Source of the DNA: an uncultured Lachnospiraceae bacterium
Lineage (GTDB): Bacteria; Bacillota; Clostridia; Lachnospirales; Lachnospiraceae
DNA length: 62,117 nt
Assembly (NCBI GenBank): GCA_902489645.1
Contig: CABUAW010000007.1
Coordinates: forward strand, 1 to 62,117
Reading direction: 5' to 3'
Both the position numbers and the translations under genes were made by a program. Below, one piece after another: positions 60,401 through 62,117 of the stretch (the stretch's first letter is position 1; the number at the start of each line of letters is the position of its first letter). The notes beneath the pieces are model-generated. The model had not been told where the DNA came from. It worked only from the letters and a program-made list of their open reading frames with translations, and made no database searches.

Positions 60401-61813
60401 GGGTGCGGAAATTTCTTTAATTATATATGTACCAACGGGAATATCCGTTAATTGCCCCCGCCCATTTTCATCCGTTGTAATCCTTCCGATTTCCTCACCG
60501 CCGGAATTATAAATGCCGTAGACAGCGCCGGCCAGCGAATAAAAAGCATTATTTTCGGTGATTGCCGCATCGGACGAGGTCTTTATAATTTCGATACTTC
60601 CTAAAGAAAGCGGTTCCGGCACCTGTACGGACGTCGTCTGTTCCGCATAAACCGTTACCCCAAAACTCTCCGTATTCACGGCAAATCCCTTTGAAGGGGT
60701 TATTTCTTTAATTGTATAATTTCCTTCTTCCAGTTCTTCCGATAGGGCATGTCCGTCGGCATCCGTTACCAACCGTCCCACTTCATCCTGAGCAAAATTA
60801 TAGATTCCAAATACCGCACCGCTCAAATCATAATTCATATTATTTGCCGTAACTGCCTCATTCGCCGAATACTTACAAAGCTCAATCCATCCGTTTTTCG
60901 GAGGATGATATTCGACCCATGCCACATCCTGACGATATCCGCCATACATATAAAACAATTTTGAATGGTCAACAATCTTTTTCACTTCCGGATTATTATT
61001 ATAAATGTCGAGGCAGGCCTGTACCCAATTGTCCAACTGGGCTACATGTTCATTGTACAAGCCTACGCCCGGACCTGCGCCATACAAATATCCCAGCGTG
61101 GCATGAATATAACCAAAGGCCGCCGGTAACTTTGCACCGCTGTTATATTCGTCAGTTCCCGGCCATATTCCCGCATCAAAGCCATATTGCTGTGCTGGTC
61201 CATACATTCCCAGACAAATGACCAGCTTAATATGAAAATTATCCACCTCATATACCGTTCCATTTCCAGACGGGTCCGGGGCGTCAGGCTGCAGACAATA
61301 GGCATAATGCAGCGTTTCTCCATCTCCGGATACATTATAGCGATTTGTAAATCCGCCGTCATAAACAGATGTATATGAACCGGCAGATACATAAAGTATC
61401 TGGCCATGATAAGAGAAAAGAGAAATCTCTGGATGAAGAATAACATTCATTTCATCCTCACTCTCGGCAAAATAACCCTCTCCAATCTCCTCTTTCCTCT
61501 CATCCTTGGCAATTCCTTCGTATTTCCCTTGCGGCGGTTCATCTTCACTTTCCTGCCCTTCATTTTCAGTCTCTCCTTTCCCACTCTCTATCGCTGCTTC
61601 ATTCGTCTCCGATTCAGATTTATTCTCTGTCACAGTTTCAAATCCAGCCGCTGTTTCTGAGCCTTCTATCGTTTCTGTTTCATCCCAGACCTCTTCTATC
61701 GTTTCCGTTTGGGTCTCCTTAGCATTTGTGAGCAATGATAATGGTTGTGAAAACTGAAATATACATAATATGGCAACCATTATTTTAACAATATTACGCT
61801 TTGATTTTTCCAA
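57431..61813 (-). CDS. LPXTG-like surface protein with CnaB/SpaA and VaFE repeats
   Basis: A 1460-residue secreted, wall-anchored protein. Residues 1-31 are a signal peptide, then a Glu/Thr-rich linker to about 110. Residues about 130-300 resemble a thioester adhesin domain: Cys173 in YAYCLQP is the candidate thioester Cys, with a Gln near 259 as an uncertain partner. About eight CnaB/SpaA-type Ig modules follow (about 305-1165), each starting with a KxD or KxxS-like strand and ending in an E-x-P-x-G-Y form. Two VaFE domains come next (about 1170-1410; VAFEYI/HTDIKDKEQTV and VVFEKL/HEDIDDKNQTI), which usually form internal ester bonds. The sorting signal is VPKTG (1415-1419), a membrane helix and a Lys/Arg tail. 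The start codon is TTG, 10 nt after GGGAG. No sortase is adjacent. Confidence 0.88.
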   Translation of the reverse strand: MEKSKRNIVKIMVAILCIFQFSQPLSLLTNAKETQTETIEEVWDETETIEGSETAAGFETVTENKSESETNEAAIESGKGETENEGQESEDEPPQGKYEGIAKDERKEEIGEGYFAESEDEMNVILHPEISLFSYHGQILYVSAGSYTSVYDGGFTNRYNVSGDGETLHYAYCLQPDAPDPSGNGTVYEVDNFHIKLVICLGMYGPAQQYGFDAGIWPGTDEYNSGAKLPAAFGYIHATLGYLYGAGPGVGLYNEHVAQLDNWVQACLDIYNNNPEVKKIVDHSKLFYMYGGYRQDVAWVEYHPPKNGWIELCKYSANEAVTANNMNYDLSGAVFGIYNFAQDEVGRLVTDADGHALSEELEEGNYTIKEITPSKGFAVNTESFGVTVYAEQTTSVQVPEPLSLGSIEIIKTSSDAAITENNAFYSLAGAVYGIYNSGGEEIGRITTDENGRGQLTDIPVGTYIIKEISAPQGFYVDASSCNVTVISGETVTANVTDIPKTELIEIVLGKLDSETNSNIPSGSKFLEGALFEVEFYSVQMDTNPEMSGYTPERRWILKTDKDGFCKLSDDYKNDGDGFYYDSEGNTVLPSGTITVREIQPPEGYLINDEVFVRKIVPGDSQNVPAYNYPEISETPQKIQIELDKVDSENLTGIPQGSGSLEGAEYEVINSQNEVVDVLITDNMGHALSKELPLDIYKIRETVSSVGYLVNQTVYTVDAAKPIDETSSVFQYKVTSDEDIIRGDVEIIKFRDNPDVDDENLVPLSGVEFTFTSKTTGDVVKVITTDEQGRASTFSLEEPRGSLIFDTYIVTETKYPDNVKPVEPFEVTVSEEGVTLKGIYKENKLITSPVTVVKKDKSTGKVIPAARVEFRLLDIEKNPISMTTYYPSAMCIDTFITNEKGQFTFPRPLERGTYYLEEISAPEGYLKGELLEFKVTGASTWEEPLVIEYFDEPVMGKIRIKKSDSETGDLLDGAEFHIIAAEDIVTLDGTIWLRKGEVADTVTTKEGIGESKMLFLGKYEIKETKQPEGYILNKDGYSAVLSCKKDQETPVVLCEVKIKNKPTKIQILKVDSKTEKPLSDVAFKIWKKQSKENGDNTEALEEQLFTTDKNGVIEIEHFVPGTYCIQETRSFYGYAPDDEVREFIIAEDGRIDGEETGKITITNTPIEIHTKASDKEDGDSIITNREKETIVDKVVYKGLIPGKEYMVRGVLMLKSTGKPFMDGGKEVNAELTFIPKTEDGEIELNFTFNARTLVGEKIVAFEYIYYREKEIAVHTDIKDKEQTVEVVEIGIETKAVHKADGKKEVDAKGQITVVDTVSYTNLIPGQEYKISGILMDKKSKSKLLTDNGEVVGETVFRAEKSNGTAEVEFTFEASKLGGRDIVVFEKLLDSQGHLLAMHEDIDDKNQTIHFKKITDVPKTGDGMHPVKAAGLGLVSASILLLLWKNKRKKAKKRKRRAGTSR

Positions 61814-61975
61814 TAATTCTTCTCTCCCTTCTGTTGTAAAATAAAAGCGTTTCAGGTTCTTGTCGCTAAATATCCCTCCTTATTTGTGTGTTGTTTCTTC
61901 ATTCTTTTTGAAAAAGTTGCTTTGAACAAAGCTTTGAATAATAGATTTTGGTTGGCCAGAGGGGCCTTCCTGATA
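61814..61975 (-). promoter_or_regulatory. Long 5' leader of the adhesin gene
   Basis: About 160 nt lie between the likely transcription start and the TTG codon. GGCC-CCTCT-GGCC can form a small hairpin near the 5' end. An AAGGAGGGA box occurs about 60 nt upstream of the start but has no start codon close behind it. No known riboswitch class is recognised. Confidence 0.35.
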
Positions 61976-61980
61976 TGCTT

Positions 61981-62010
61981 ATTTTATCATGACAAACTCT
62001 TAAGTTTCAA
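61981..62010 (-). promoter_or_regulatory. Promoter of the adhesin gene
   Basis: TTGAAA, 18 nt, TAAAAT on the minus strand. Confidence 0.6.
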
Positions 62011-62061
62011 TGATTATCTATCGACAGTTTTCGCAGAAAAATATGTATATAGACACAAAAG

Positions 62062-62097
62062 CCCCCGGCCGGAATCTTTCATTGATTCTGACCGGGG
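62062..62097 (-). terminator. Terminator of a gene beyond the right edge
   Basis: CCCCGGCCGGAATC pairs, with slight mismatch, with GATTCTGACCGGGG. On the minus strand it is followed by CTTTTGTG, so it should end a leftward transcript coming from outside the window. Confidence 0.75.
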
Positions 62098-62117
62098 ACT
62101 TCCCAGTTTTATCAAAT

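Noticed and set aside
1..62117. CRISPR array, IS element or prophage
   Set aside because: No regularly spaced repeats, no transposase and no phage structural genes were seen; the only mobile-element trace is the tRNA-Thr scar.

Overview
The window looks like chromosomal core sequence of a Gram-positive anaerobe of the class Clostridia, most likely a Lachnospiraceae member (inference). The grounds are the SigH/Mini-RNase III/RlmB/CysS block, a pyruvate:ferredoxin oxidoreductase, DUF1846 and DUF3783 proteins, strong AGGAGG ribosome binding sites, a sortase-anchored CnaB/VaFE surface protein, and tRNA genes without an encoded CCA. Nearly all of it is housekeeping and biosynthesis; the accessory content is small and mostly decayed.

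Layout. 0.1-3.1 kb: glnS, a translationally coupled pair (stand-alone EF-Tu domain II protein plus DUF3783 protein) and a small zinc-ribbon-like protein. 3.15-5.06 kb: an AT-rich island ending in tRNA-Thr(GGT), with a decayed copy of the tRNA 3' half at its other end; it looks like the scar of an element that integrated at the anticodon loop and keeps a membrane protein and a ribbon-helix-helix (RHH) protein. 5.15-11.4 kb: a seven-gene leftward operon ispF, glutamate-cysteine ligase homologue, permuted ATP-grasp ligase, cysS, mrnC, rlmB, sigH. 11.5-12.2 kb: a toxin-antitoxin pair whose toxin is broken by a frameshift. 12.38-12.65 kb: tRNA-Asp, tRNA-Val and tRNA-Met. 12.7-19.4 kb: Cof-type HAD phosphatase, tyrS, thiE, asnB, a phosphoglycolate-phosphatase-like HAD and a zinc-ribbon membrane protein. 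19.4-27.8 kb: carB without carA, then the leftward M16 peptidase, DUF1700, rlmH, GNAT operon, a DUF1846 protein and a lipoprotein. 27.8-35.4 kb: nifJ, an unknown zinc-ribbon membrane protein, pnp and rpsO with a long hairpin between them. 35.6-40 kb: argH and thiSFGH. 40-42.3 kb: glgB. 42.4-51.1 kb: leuC-leuD-leuB-ilvD-ilvB-serC-serA read leftward, with a divergent LysR regulator and an AEC transporter. 53.2-57.4 kb: parE-parC. 57.4-61.8 kb: a 1460-residue LPXTG-like adhesin with a TTG start.

How the genes work together. The leu/ilv/ser run covers much of branched-chain and serine synthesis but lacks leuA, ilvC, ilvN and serB, so the pathways must be completed elsewhere. The thiS-F-G-H run makes the thiazole half of thiamine and thiE joins it to the pyrimidine; neither locus shows a TPP riboswitch. 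The most intriguing core feature is a possible gamma-glutamylcysteine-type thiol or peptide pathway (GCS2 ligase plus permuted ATP-grasp enzyme) co-transcribed with cysS and sigH.

All identifications rest on reading translated motifs, lengths and gene order; no database search was run.
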